From Rhodococcus sp. 4CII (GTDB taxonomy: Bacteria; Actinomycetota; Actinomycetes; Mycobacteriales; Mycobacteriaceae), in the NCBI RefSeq assembly GCF_014256275.1, contig NZ_JACCFE010000002.1, forward strand, positions 6,083,501-6,147,500: a stretch of 64,000 nucleotides of DNA. Direction: 5' to 3'. Positions 8,586 to 16,885 of this stretch are shown here, in pieces. The translations under genes and the position numbers were made by a program. Below the pieces are notes generated by a model. That model was not told the DNA's origin. It made no database searches and saw only the letters and a list, made by a program, of their open reading frames with translations. Position 1 is the first letter of the stretch. Each line of letters starts with the position of its first letter.

Positions 8586-8615
8586 TTGACCGCAATCTGA
8601 AACACGTTCTATTCT
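8586..8615 (+). promoter_or_regulatory. cysD promoter TTGACC-N18-TATTCT with KstR-type box
   Basis: The -35 TTGACC is at 8586-8591 and the -10 TATTCT at 8610-8615, with an 18-base spacer. TGAAACACGTTCTA (8598-8611) fits TNNAACNNGTTNNA exactly. It shares AACACGTTCTATT(G/C)TCGG with the leftward sulfotransferase-operon promoter, in the same orientation relative to its gene. Confidence 0.65.
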
Positions 8616-8643
8616 CGGAGGTGCATTCGTTTTCGACCGGCCT

Positions 8644-8659
8644 GGTCCAAATATGAACC
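8644..8659. promoter_or_regulatory. Operator dyad GGTCCAAATATGAACC
   Basis: Second copy of the dyad at 7582-7597, differing at two symmetric positions. It lies about +22 to +37 from the predicted cysD start, between promoter and ribosome site. It overlaps an upstream in-frame ATG (8653), which argues for the cysD start at 8692. Confidence 0.6.
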
Positions 8660-8691
8660 ACCGGTATGTCACTCGCGACGAGGAGTCGCCC

Positions 8692-9609
8692 ATGACCGCA
8701 CCGCCCGTGTACGAGTTGTCCCACCTCGGCGCGCTGGAAGCAGAGGCTGTGCACATCTTCCGAGAAGTGGCCGCCACGTTCGAGCGTCCGGTGTTGCTGT
8801 TCTCCGGCGGCAAGGACTCGGTGGTGATGCTGCGCGTCGCCGCCAAGGCGTTCTGGCCCGCACCGCTTCCGTTCGCCGTCATGCACGTGGACACGGGCCA
8901 CAACTTCGACGAGGTCATCGAGTTCCGCGACCGGACCGTCGCCCGCCTCGACCTGCGGATGGTGGTGTCGAGCGTGCAGGACGACATCGATGCCGGGCGG
9001 GTCAGCGAGGAGACCGGGCCGCGTGCGAGCCGCAACCGGCTCCAGACCACCGCACTGCTGCGCGGCATCCGCGAGAACGGCTTCGACGCCATCTTCGGCG
9101 GCGCCCGCCGCGACGAGGAGAAGGCCCGCGCGAAGGAGCGGGTCTTCAGTTTCCGGGACGAGTCCGGGCAGTGGGACCCGCGGGCGCAGCGTCCGGAATT
9201 GTGGAGCCTCTACAACGGCCGGCACCGCAAGGGTGAGCACATCCGGGTGTTCCCGCTGTCCAACTGGACCGAACTCGACATCTGGCAGTACATCAGCGCG
9301 GAGCGGATCGAGCTGCCGCCCCTGTACTACGCGCACCGGCGGGAGGTGGTCCCGCGCGACGGAATGCTGTTGGCGCACACCCGGTTCCTGACCCTGCTTC
9401 CCGGGGACGAGCCGTATGAGGCCCTCGTCCGATTCCGGACCGTCGGCGACGCCACCTGTACGGGCTGCGTCGAATCGTCGGCGACCAGCCCCGAGGCCGT
9501 CGTGACGGAGGTTGCCGCGAGCAGGCTGACCGAGCGCGGGGCCACCCGGGCGGACGACCGGATCTCCGAGGCCGGCATGGAAGACCGCAAGAAGGAAGGG
9601 TACTTCTGA
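8692..9609 (+). CDS. cysD: Sulfate adenylyltransferase subunit 2
   Basis: A 305-residue ATP-pyrophosphatase-fold protein with the PP-loop FSGGKDSVVML near residues 37-47, and GGARRDEEKARAKER and LSNWTELDIWQYI as in CysD. With the CysN GTPase it makes adenosine-5'-phosphosulfate from sulfate and ATP. I chose ATG 8692 because GAGGAG lies just before it; the upstream ATG 8653 sits inside the operator. The stop overlaps the cysNC start by one base. Promoter features tie it to the sulfotransferase operon rather than only to cysteine biosynthesis. Confidence 0.95.
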   Translation: MTAPPVYELSHLGALEAEAVHIFREVAATFERPVLLFSGGKDSVVMLRVAAKAFWPAPLPFAVMHVDTGHNFDEVIEFRDRTVARLDLRMVVSSVQDDIDAGRVSEETGPRASRNRLQTTALLRGIRENGFDAIFGGARRDEEKARAKERVFSFRDESGQWDPRAQRPELWSLYNGRHRKGEHIRVFPLSNWTELDIWQYISAERIELPPLYYAHRREVVPRDGMLLAHTRFLTLLPGDEPYEALVRFRTVGDATCTGCVESSATSPEAVVTEVAASRLTERGATRADDRISEAGMEDRKKEGYF

Positions 9610-11459
9610 TGCCGCAACTACTCCGGGTCGCGACCGCGGGCAGCGTCGACGACGGCAAGTCCACCCTCATCGGCCGGTTGCTCTACGACTCGAAGGCGAT
9701 CTTCGAGGATCAGCTCGAAGCGGTCGAGCGGACCAGTCGCGAACGCGGCGACGAGCACGCCGATCTGGCACTGCTCACCGACGGTCTGCGCGCCGAACGC
9801 GAGCAGGGCATCACCATCGACGTCGCTCACCGCTACTTCGCCACACCGCACCGCAAGTTCATCATCGCGGACACGCCGGGCCACGAGCAGTACACGCGGA
9901 ACATGGTGACCGGGGCGTCGACCGCCGACCTCGCCCTGATCCTCGTCGACGCCCGCAAGGGAATCCTGGAGCAGACGCGGCGGCACGCCTTCATCGCCAG
10001 CCTCCTCGGGATTCCCCACCTCGTGCTGTGCGTCAACAAGATGGACCTCGTCGGGTGGTCCGAGGAGCGGTTCGAGGAGATCAAGGAGGAGTTCCGGCAG
10101 TTCGCGATCAAACTGGAGGTCCACGACCTCACGTTCGTCCCGGTGTCGGCGCTGCGCGGCGACAACATCGCCCAACGCACGGTCAACATGCCGTGGTACG
10201 AGGGCGCGTCGCTGCTGCACTACCTCGAGCAGGTGCACGTGGCCTCCGACCGCAACCTCATCGACGCGCGGTTCCCGGTGCAGTACGTGGTTCGCCCGCA
10301 GCGCCAGACCGATTCGGCTTTGCACGATTTCCGCGGCTACGCAGGCACGGTCGCGAGCGGCGTGTTCAAACCGGGCGACGAGGTGGTGGCGCTGCCCTCG
10401 GGTTTCATCACGACGGTCAGTGCCATCTGGGGTCCCGGGGGTACCCGCCTGGACGAGGCGTTCGCGCCGTCGGCGGTGTGCATACAGCTGGCCGACCAGC
10501 TGGACGTGAGCCGCGGAGACGTCCTGTGCCGCCCCAACAACCGTCCCCTCGTCGGGCAGGAACTCGACGCGATGGTCTGCTGGTTCAGCGAACACTCCGC
10601 GCTCACACCGGACGCGCGGTACACGCTGCTGCACACCACCCGCGCGACCAGGGCAACCGTCGAGCGGCTCGACTACCGGCTCGACGTCAACACCCTGCAC
10701 CGTGACGAGTCCGCACAATCGCTCTCACTCAACGAGATCGGCCGCATTCAGCTGAAGACGGCGCAGCCGCTGATGTTCGATCCCTATCGCCGCAACCACG
10801 TGACGGGCAGTTTCATCCTCGTCGACGAGTCGACCCACAACACCGTGGCCGCGGGCATGATCACCGGGCCGACGCTGTCGCGTTCGAAGGTGGTGTGGCA
10901 TGCGGCAGCCGTGTCGCGCGAGGAGCGGGCCTCCCGGGGTCGCACCGTGTGGCTGACCGGACTGTCTGCGTCGGGAAAGTCGACGGTCGCCGTGGAACTC
11001 GAGCGACGACTGGTCGCGTCCGGGGTGCCCGCCTACCGCCTCGACGGCGACAATCTGCGCCACGGTCTCAACGCCGACCTCGGTTTCAGCGCGACGGACC
11101 GCGCCGAGAACGTCCGCCGCGTCGGCGCCGTGGCCGGGCTGCTGGCCGACTCGGGGGTGGTCGCGATCGCCTCGCTGATCAGCCCCTACCGCGCCGACCG
11201 GGACCGGGTCCGGGAACTGCACCGGGCTGCCGGGATCGACTTCGTCGAGGTGTTCGTCGACACGCCGGTGGAACAGTGCGAGGCGCGGGATCCCAAAGGC
11301 ATGTACGCGAAAGCGCGTGCGGGGGAGATCTCCGGATTCACCGGGGTCGACGATCCGTACGAGGCCCCCGAGAACGCCGAACTCGTCCTCCGGCCCGAGG
11401 ACGGCACGCCGACCGAACAAGCCGAGAAAATTATGGAATTGTTGAGACGTGACTACTGA
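9609..11459 (+). CDS. cysNC: Bifunctional sulfate adenylyltransferase subunit 1 / APS kinase
   Basis: A 616-residue fusion. Residues 1-430 are a CysN GTPase: G1 GSVDDGKST near 12-20, G3 DTPGHEQY, G4 NKMD. Residues 445-616 are an APS kinase with P-loop GLSASGKST at 451-459 and the conserved segment KGMYAKARAGEISGFTG. It drives APS synthesis with GTP hydrolysis and phosphorylates APS to PAPS, so the cysD-cysNC pair makes the sulfate donor for the sulfotransferase in the neighbouring operon. It overlaps cysQ by 11 bases. The NodQ-like layout is common in actinobacteria. Confidence 0.96.
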   Translation: MPQLLRVATAGSVDDGKSTLIGRLLYDSKAIFEDQLEAVERTSRERGDEHADLALLTDGLRAEREQGITIDVAHRYFATPHRKFIIADTPGHEQYTRNMVTGASTADLALILVDARKGILEQTRRHAFIASLLGIPHLVLCVNKMDLVGWSEERFEEIKEEFRQFAIKLEVHDLTFVPVSALRGDNIAQRTVNMPWYEGASLLHYLEQVHVASDRNLIDARFPVQYVVRPQRQTDSALHDFRGYAGTVASGVFKPGDEVVALPSGFITTVSAIWGPGGTRLDEAFAPSAVCIQLADQLDVSRGDVLCRPNNRPLVGQELDAMVCWFSEHSALTPDARYTLLHTTRATRATVERLDYRLDVNTLHRDESAQSLSLNEIGRIQLKTAQPLMFDPYRRNHVTGSFILVDESTHNTVAAGMITGPTLSRSKVVWHAAAVSREERASRGRTVWLTGLSASGKSTVAVELERRLVASGVPAYRLDGDNLRHGLNADLGFSATDRAENVRRVGAVAGLLADSGVVAIASLISPYRADRDRVRELHRAAGIDFVEVFVDTPVEQCEARDPKGMYAKARAGEISGFTGVDDPYEAPENAELVLRPEDGTPTEQAEKIMELLRRDY

Positions 11460-12579
11460 CGCGCGACTCGCGGCCGACATCGCCTCCGGCGCCGGTGCCC
11501 TCCTGCTGGACATCCGCACCGCTGGACTCGGATCGGCGGACGGTCGCGAACTGGGTAGGCGCGGCGACGTCGCCGCCGACGCGTTCATTCTCGGCAAGCT
11601 CTCCGCGGAGCGACCGGACGACGCGGTCCTCTCGGAGGAGTCGGCCGACGACCGGTCGCGGTTGGAGAGCGCGAGAGTGTGGATCATCGATCCCCTCGAC
11701 GGTTCCAAGGAGTACGGCCTGCCGGGGCATTCGGACTGGGCCGTGCACGTCGCGCTGTGGGAACGCGGTCGCGGCATCACGGCGGCCGCGGTCGCGCAAC
11801 CGGCGCTGGGAGCCGTGTATGCCAGCGACGACGACAGTCACGCGGTGCACGCCGAGCAGCTCCCGGCACGCCCGCGTATCGTGGTGAGCGCCAGCAGGCC
11901 GCCGGCCTTCGTCGACGCCGTCGCGACCGAGATCGGTGCCGAGGTCTCCACCATGGGTTCGGCGGGCGCGAAGGCGATGGCCGTGCTCCGCGGAGACGTG
12001 GACGCCTACGTCCACGCGGGCGGCCAATGGGAATGGGACTCGGCCGCACCGGTCGGCGTCGCGATGGCGGCGGGTCTGCACTGCTCGCGGATCGACGGAA
12101 CACCGTTGGACTACAACGAATCCCACCCCTACCTGCCCGACCTCCTGATCTGCCGGCCGGAGTTGGCGCAGCCCCTGCTGGCCGCGATCGCGAAGCACGC
12201 CACCGACACCGCCGACAGCGGCCGGGTCGCGATGGCCCGCGCCTACATCGACGCCCTGGTCAGTCACGACGCCACCAAGGTGCGTCTGGCGGACACCGCG
12301 TGGCGGGTGGAGAACGGTCAGCGCACCGGCGAATCGGGGGCCTTCATCCGGGACGAACTCGAGAATGGCCTGCAGTACCAGGCCATCCAGGCCGTCCGCG
12401 ATCTCTCCTTCCACGAGTGGGGCGACAATGTCGTGGCCCGGTTCCTGCTCGATCTCGGGGCCACCCCCACCGAGGTGACCTCCGTTCGGATCACCGAGCA
12501 CTTCGACATCCCGGCGGGGGCTATCCACTCCGTCATGGCCATCGTCGAACCGTCCTCGATCGAAAGGGAGAACCGATGA
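11449..12579 (+). CDS. CysQ-type 3'(2'),5'-bisphosphate nucleotidase fused to an NTF2-like domain
   Basis: A 376-residue protein. Residues 1-245 form an inositol-monophosphatase-type domain with metal-site motifs LSEES, IDPLDGSKEY and WEWDSAAP; these are typical of CysQ, which hydrolyses the PAP left by sulfotransferases. Residues about 255-376 (ARAYIDALVSHD onward) resemble a SnoaL/NTF2-like fold, which plain CysQ lacks. It overlaps cysNC and the next gene (ATGA). The fusion of a PAP phosphatase to an NTF2-like domain is unusual, and the C-terminal part may bind the sulfated or acceptor molecule (inference). Confidence 0.82.
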   Translation: MTTDARLAADIASGAGALLLDIRTAGLGSADGRELGRRGDVAADAFILGKLSAERPDDAVLSEESADDRSRLESARVWIIDPLDGSKEYGLPGHSDWAVHVALWERGRGITAAAVAQPALGAVYASDDDSHAVHAEQLPARPRIVVSASRPPAFVDAVATEIGAEVSTMGSAGAKAMAVLRGDVDAYVHAGGQWEWDSAAPVGVAMAAGLHCSRIDGTPLDYNESHPYLPDLLICRPELAQPLLAAIAKHATDTADSGRVAMARAYIDALVSHDATKVRLADTAWRVENGQRTGESGAFIRDELENGLQYQAIQAVRDLSFHEWGDNVVARFLLDLGATPTEVTSVRITEHFDIPAGAIHSVMAIVEPSSIERENR

Positions 12580-12977
12580 CCCCGGATGAGTTGGTCACCC
12601 AATTCTGCGCCGAGTGGATCGAGCCCGATCCGGCGAAGATCGCCGGATATTTCGCGGAAGACGCCATTTACCACAACATTCCGATGGAGCCGGTGATCGG
12701 GAGGGACGCGATTCGTGAGTTCATCGCCGGTTTCATCGTGGCCTTCGGCGGCATCGACTTCCGGGTGCACCGGCAGGTCACCGACGGCGGGCAGAGCCCC
12801 AACGCCGACGAGTCGAGTGGTGTGGTGATGAACGAACGGATCGACGTGTTCACCCTGAACGGCACCGTCGTCGAGTTGCCCGTCGTCGGCGTCTTCGAGA
12901 TCACCGGCGGCAAGATCACCACGTGGCGCGACTACTTCGACATGGCGCCGATCCAGGCCGCGGCCGGCGGACAGTAA
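12576..12977 (+). CDS. Limonene-1,2-epoxide hydrolase family protein (NTF2-like)
   Basis: A 133-residue NTF2-like protein. The active-site pattern of limonene-epoxide hydrolase is preserved: Tyr32 and Asn34 in YHN, Arg88 and Asp90 in NERID, and Asp119 in WRDYFD. The family opens epoxides by direct water attack; mycobacterial relatives accept sterol epoxides. It is the last gene of the cysD operon, overlapping the previous stop by four bases. Its place next to PAPS genes suggests it supplies a diol hydroxyl for sulfation (inference). Confidence 0.82.
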   Translation: MTPDELVTQFCAEWIEPDPAKIAGYFAEDAIYHNIPMEPVIGRDAIREFIAGFIVAFGGIDFRVHRQVTDGGQSPNADESSGVVMNERIDVFTLNGTVVELPVVGVFEITGGKITTWRDYFDMAPIQAAAGGQ

Positions 12978-12985
12978 CGCCAATG

Positions 12986-13020
12986 TTGACGTCAGGTTCA
13001 AGTTGGTTCTACGCTGAACC
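12986..13020 (+). promoter_or_regulatory. Lactonase-operon promoter with two dyads
   Basis: TTGACG (12986-12991), an 18-base spacer and TACGCT (13010-13015) form a plausible promoter for the gene at 13061. TTGACGTCAGGTTCAA (12986-13001) covers the -35. Read on the minus strand, ACTTGAACCTGACGTC (13003-12988) recurs, slightly changed, at 15446-15461 and 22026-22041. A second dyad, GGTTC-N6-GAACC (13005-13020), covers the -10. Confidence 0.5.
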
Positions 13021-13060
13021 GGGGGTATGACGACCGTCACATCCGGAGAGGCGAGCCTGC

Positions 13061-14053
13061 ATGAGCCAGATCAACACGGTCCGCGGACCGATCGACAGCG
13101 CCGAACTCGGACGCACCTACATGCACGAGCACGTGTTCGTGCTGACCCCCGACATGCAGCAGAACTACCCCGACGAGTGGGGGAGCGAGAACGAGCGCGT
13201 CGCCGACGCCGTCACCAAATTGCGGGCGCTGGCCGAGCAGGGTGTGCGAACGATCGTCGATCCCACCGTCGTGGGACTCGGGCGGTACATTCCGCGCATC
13301 CAGCGGGTCGCCGAACAGCTTCCCGAGCTGAACATCGTTGCCGCGACAGGGCTCTACACCTACGACGACGTGCCGTTCTTCTTCCACTACCGGGGTCCGG
13401 CGCTCGACGCGATGGTGGGTACCGCGGTCCCCGACCCGATGGTCGACATGTTCGTCAAGGACATCGAGGAGGGGATCGCCGACACGGGGGTCCGCGCGGG
13501 CCTGCTCAAGTGCGCGATCGACCATCAGGGGCTCACGCCGGGGGTCGAGCGGGTGATGCGGGCGGTCGCGAAGGCGCACCGTCGCACCGGTGTTCCCGTC
13601 ACCGTGCACACCCACCCCGGCAGCGAGGCAGGGTGGCACGTCAAGCGGGTGATGTGCGACGAAGAGGGGGTGCGGCCCGACCGGATCGTGCTCGGCCACA
13701 GCGGCGACAGCACCGACGTCGAGCACCTGACCAGCCTCGCCGAGGCGGGATTCGTCCTCGGAATGGACCGGTTCGGCATCAACCTCGAGACCACGTTCGA
13801 AGCGCGCGCCGACACGCTCGTCGAGATGTGCCGCCGCGGGTTCGCGGGGCAGATGGTCCTGTCGCAGGACGCCTCCTGCTACATCGACTGGATCGACCCC
13901 GCCCTGATGGCGGCCCTGCCGCAGTGGCACTACCTGCACATCGAGAACGACGTGCTGCCCCACGTCCGGGAGCGGGGTGTCACCGAGAAAATGATCACCG
14001 AGATGCTCGTCGAGGTGCCCCGTCGATACTTCGAGAACGTCGGCACCTACTGA
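13061..14053 (+). CDS. Phosphotriesterase-family lactonase, QsdA-like
   Basis: A 330-residue TIM-barrel metal hydrolase. Ligands in the expected order are His22 and His24 (HEH), a carbamylated-Lys candidate Lys150 (GLLKCAID), His183 (TVHTHP), His213 (VLGHSGD) and Asp270 (LSQDAS). This matches phosphotriesterase-like lactonases such as rhodococcal QsdA, which opens N-acyl-homoserine lactones and gamma-lactones. A TetR gene follows one base after the stop, as in qsd loci. The neighbouring catabolic operons suggest a role in gamma-lactone use. Phosphotriesterase activity proper is less likely. Confidence 0.83.
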   Translation: MSQINTVRGPIDSAELGRTYMHEHVFVLTPDMQQNYPDEWGSENERVADAVTKLRALAEQGVRTIVDPTVVGLGRYIPRIQRVAEQLPELNIVAATGLYTYDDVPFFFHYRGPALDAMVGTAVPDPMVDMFVKDIEEGIADTGVRAGLLKCAIDHQGLTPGVERVMRAVAKAHRRTGVPVTVHTHPGSEAGWHVKRVMCDEEGVRPDRIVLGHSGDSTDVEHLTSLAEAGFVLGMDRFGINLETTFEARADTLVEMCRRGFAGQMVLSQDASCYIDWIDPALMAALPQWHYLHIENDVLPHVRERGVTEKMITEMLVEVPRRYFENVGTY

Positions 14054-14054
14054 C

Positions 14055-14708
14055 ATGTCGCGCCCGCGAATCGCACCGACGGCACCCGTCACGGCCCGGG
14101 GCGTCCGTACCCGCGACCGCCTCGTCGCCGCTGCGAGGGTGGTATTCGAGCGGGACGGATACCTCGACGCCCGCCTGGTCGACATCAGCAAGGAAGCCGG
14201 ACTCTCGACCGGCTCCTTCTACACCTACTTCACCGGCAAGGAGGAGGTGTTCGCCGCGGTCGTGGAGGTGACGCAGAACGACCTGCTGCATCCCGGGATG
14301 GAGCGGGTCGAGGACGAGGGCGACGTGCACGCGGTGGTGGAGGCCAGCATCCGGGCATACCTGCACGCGTGCCGCCGGAATGCGCGACTGCTGGCCCTGC
14401 TCGAACAGGTCGCGCACGTCGACCCCGCCTTCCGTGATCTGGAGCGCTCCCGGGACGAGACCTTCTTCCTGCGTAACGCGCGAGCGATCGCCGATCTGCA
14501 GGACCGCGGTCTCGCCGACGCGTCGCTCGATCCGATGCTGACGTCGAAGGCGTTGTCCGCCATGGTCGGAAGGACCGCCTACGGCTACTTCGTCGGGCCG
14601 CCCAGCGAGCGGAGAACGCTCACGTTCGAGCAGTTGACCGCGGGGCTCGCGCGGATGTGGACGAACGCGCTGCGCGTCCCGGACCGCGTCCGAGATGCCC
14701 CTCAGTAA
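14055..14708 (+). CDS. TetR family regulator (QsdR-like position)
   Basis: A 217-residue TetR-type protein. The HTH is at about residues 15-60 (VDISKEAGLSTGSFYTYFTGKEEVFAAV), followed by a helical ligand domain. It follows the lactonase gene by one base and is co-transcribed with it. In R. erythropolis the lactonase gene qsdA is controlled by a linked TetR protein, QsdR, so this is a candidate local repressor acting at 12986-13020, possibly also at the related elements at 15446 and 22026. It ends convergently with the next TetR gene, overlapping by seven bases. Confidence 0.85.
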   Translation: MSRPRIAPTAPVTARGVRTRDRLVAAARVVFERDGYLDARLVDISKEAGLSTGSFYTYFTGKEEVFAAVVEVTQNDLLHPGMERVEDEGDVHAVVEASIRAYLHACRRNARLLALLEQVAHVDPAFRDLERSRDETFFLRNARAIADLQDRGLADASLDPMLTSKALSAMVGRTAYGYFVGPPSERRTLTFEQLTAGLARMWTNALRVPDRVRDAPQ

Positions 14709-15328
14709 CCGGGCGCGTGGAGGATGCGCAGGACGAGATCGGCGTTGATGTCGCCCAGTTCCGCCGGCGTGAATTCGCCGTCGGGGCTGTACCACCGGCA
14801 GATGTCGACCGCGAGCGACATGATCGCCAGGACTGCGACGCGCGGGTCGGGGATCAGGAACACCCCCTGATCGATCCCGTTCTTCACCTCGCGCATCGCG
14901 GCGACCCGGATCTGGAGGCGGGTCTCGGCCACCACCTCGTGATGTTCGGGGCTCAGATGCCTGCTCTCGTACTGCGCGATGCGTGCCCGCCGAAAATTCC
15001 GGGCATGCATGACGCTGAACTCCCGAACCAGTGCCCGGACGCGGTCGATCGGGTCGGTGAACGGTGCGACTGCGCTCAGCACCAGAGCGAGGGCGCGCTC
15101 GTTCGATCGGCGCACCAGTTGGAAGAGCAGATCCTCCTTGGACGGGAAGTGCACGTACATCGCGGAGGGGCTCATCCCTGCCATCGTGGAGATGTCCCTC
15201 GTGCGGGTGGCTTCGAAACCCTTGTCGGAGAACAGCGTCGTTGCCGCGAGGAGCAGGCGTTCCTCGGATGTCGGCGGGCCCGGGGTCGGCTCCTCGGTCG
15301 CGGACGCGTCGTCTCGCAGTTCGGTCAT
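14702..15328 (-). CDS. TetR family regulator
   Basis: A 208-residue TetR-type protein. The N-terminal HTH (ATRTRDISTMAGMSPSAMY near 36-54) and the C-terminal ligand domain resemble the regulators beside acyl-CoA catabolism genes in Rhodococcus. It is divergent from the MHS transporter (15521), and the 192-base interval between them carries a TTGACA -35, an AAGCAAGCGCTCACT half-dyad and the shared 16-base element. Likely autoregulatory and a controller of the transporter; the ligand is unknown. Confidence 0.85.
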   Translation of the reverse strand: MTELRDDASATEEPTPGPPTSEERLLLAATTLFSDKGFEATRTRDISTMAGMSPSAMYVHFPSKEDLLFQLVRRSNERALALVLSAVAPFTDPIDRVRALVREFSVMHARNFRRARIAQYESRHLSPEHHEVVAETRLQIRVAAMREVKNGIDQGVFLIPDPRVAVLAIMSLAVDICRWYSPDGEFTPAELGDINADLVLRILHAPGY

Positions 15329-15400
15329 CGGTGGTCCTCTCCGCCGAATCGAGCTTGGTCCGTGTCGGCGGGATTCGGCAAGATCAATCCCCTCGAGTGA

Positions 15401-15461
15401 TTGACATCACACCGCTATTCAAACACACTAAGCAAGCGCTCACTGACTTGAAGTTGGCGTC
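15401..15461 (+). promoter_or_regulatory. Promoter/operator region of the MHS transporter
   Basis: TTGACA at 15401-15406 with an ACACTA-like -10 near 15425-15430. The region AAGCAAGCGCTCACT (15430-15444) is an imperfect TetR-style dyad centred on AGCGCT. ACTTGAAGTTGGCGTC (15446-15461) is one of three related elements, the others being at 12988-13003 (minus strand) and 22026-22041. Confidence 0.45.
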
Positions 15462-15520
15462 ATGTTCTGAAAAATCTCGTTCCCACGTCCACACGCAGAC
15501 CTATCTCGAGGAGTGATCGG

Positions 15521-16885
15521 ATGACTACATCCGCGGTGCAGCCGAGTAAGGACACAGCCGTCTCACGCACGCGTGCACATCGGAAACTGCTTGCGGCGGG
15601 ACTCGTCGGCAGCTCGATCGAGTGGTACGACTTCTTCCTGTACGGAACCGCTGCGGCACTGGTCTTTCCCCACGTCTTCTTCCCCGACTCGTCGGCGTTG
15701 GTGGGTACCCTGCTCTCGTTCAGCACCTTCTGGGCCGGTTTCGTCGCACGCCCGCTCGGTGGCCTCGTCGCCGGTCACTTCGGCGACAAGTACGGCCGCA
15801 AACCGGCCGTCGTCACCTGCCTGCTGTTCATGGGACTCGCGACGTTCCTCATCGGGTGCCTTCCCGGCGCCGCGACGATCGGCGTCGCGGCCCCGATCCT
15901 GCTGGTCGTCCTGCGGTTCGTCCAGGGCATCGCCTGCGGCGGCCAATGGGGTGGGATCGTGCTGCTGCTCACGGAGTCGGCGAGCCCCAAACGCAGGGGA
16001 TTCTCCGGCACATTCGGGCAGATGGGCGTCTCGTTCGGCGTCCTGCTCGGCAACCTCGTGTTCCTCGGCGCCACCGCGGCCATCTCGAACGAGGCGTTCC
16101 TCAGCTGGGGATGGCGCATCCCGTTCTTCGCCAGCGCACTCCTGTTCCCGGTCGTGCTCTACATCCAGACCAAGGTCGAGGACACTCCCGAATTCCGGGA
16201 CCTGCAGGAGCAGGCGCAGAAGAAGAACGAGACCGTCGTCCGCGCACCGCTGACCCAGGCGATCAAGGACCACTGGCGCAAGATCCTGCTCGGCTGCGGA
16301 CTGCTCGCGGCGACCAATTCCCTGTTCTACATTTCCATCGCCGGGGTGCTCAGCTACGGCACCGCGGAACTGGGGATGAAACGCAACGACCTGCTCGCGA
16401 TCTCGCTGCTCAGCGCCGCACTCACCGTCGGTGTCGTCCTGTGGTCCGGGCACATGTCCGACAAGATCGGACGCCGCCCGATGATCCTGATCGGTGCGGC
16501 GATGATCATCGTGTGGGCGTTCCCCTACTTCTGGCTGATCAACACCCGGAACCTGCTGCTGTTCTTCGTCGCCGTCACGGTCGGCAGCGTGTTCCAGTCC
16601 ATGACGTACGGGCCGATCGCCGCGTACATGGGTGAACTGTTCGCTCCCAACGTGCGGTATTCGGCGGCGTCGCTCGCTTACCAACTGGCGGCGATCACGG
16701 TGAGCGGCGGTACCCCGTTCATCATGACCGCGCTGATCGCCCAGACCGGCACCACCACGTTCGTCGCCGTCTTCGTCGCGCTGATGGGACTGGTCACGCT
16801 CCTGTGCGCGTGGAAGCTCCGCGAGACCAATACCGCCGAGGTCCGGAACGATCCCGCCGCCGTACCCGGCGCCCAGTTCTACTAG
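15521..16885 (+). CDS. MFS transporter, metabolite:H+ symporter (MHS) family
   Basis: A 454-residue, 12-helix major facilitator. The N-terminal GSSIEWYDFFLYGTAAAL and the loop GDKYGRKPAV mark the MHS group (ShiA, ProP, KgtP-like), proton symporters of organic acids. It stands alone between the TetR gene and the convergent hemerythrin gene. Its promoter shares an element with the lactonase and catabolic operons, so it may import the organic acid or lactone used by them (inference). Confidence 0.88.
   Translation: MTTSAVQPSKDTAVSRTRAHRKLLAAGLVGSSIEWYDFFLYGTAAALVFPHVFFPDSSALVGTLLSFSTFWAGFVARPLGGLVAGHFGDKYGRKPAVVTCLLFMGLATFLIGCLPGAATIGVAAPILLVVLRFVQGIACGGQWGGIVLLLTESASPKRRGFSGTFGQMGVSFGVLLGNLVFLGATAAISNEAFLSWGWRIPFFASALLFPVVLYIQTKVEDTPEFRDLQEQAQKKNETVVRAPLTQAIKDHWRKILLGCGLLAATNSLFYISIAGVLSYGTAELGMKRNDLLAISLLSAALTVGVVLWSGHMSDKIGRRPMILIGAAMIIVWAFPYFWLINTRNLLLFFVAVTVGSVFQSMTYGPIAAYMGELFAPNVRYSAASLAYQLAAITVSGGTPFIMTALIAQTGTTTFVAVFVALMGLVTLLCAWKLRETNTAEVRNDPAAVPGAQFY

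Noticed and set aside
13061..14053. Organophosphate-degrading phosphotriesterase
   Set aside because: The metal-site pattern and the linked TetR gene fit the PLL/QsdA lactonases; triesterase activity in this group is usually weak and secondary.
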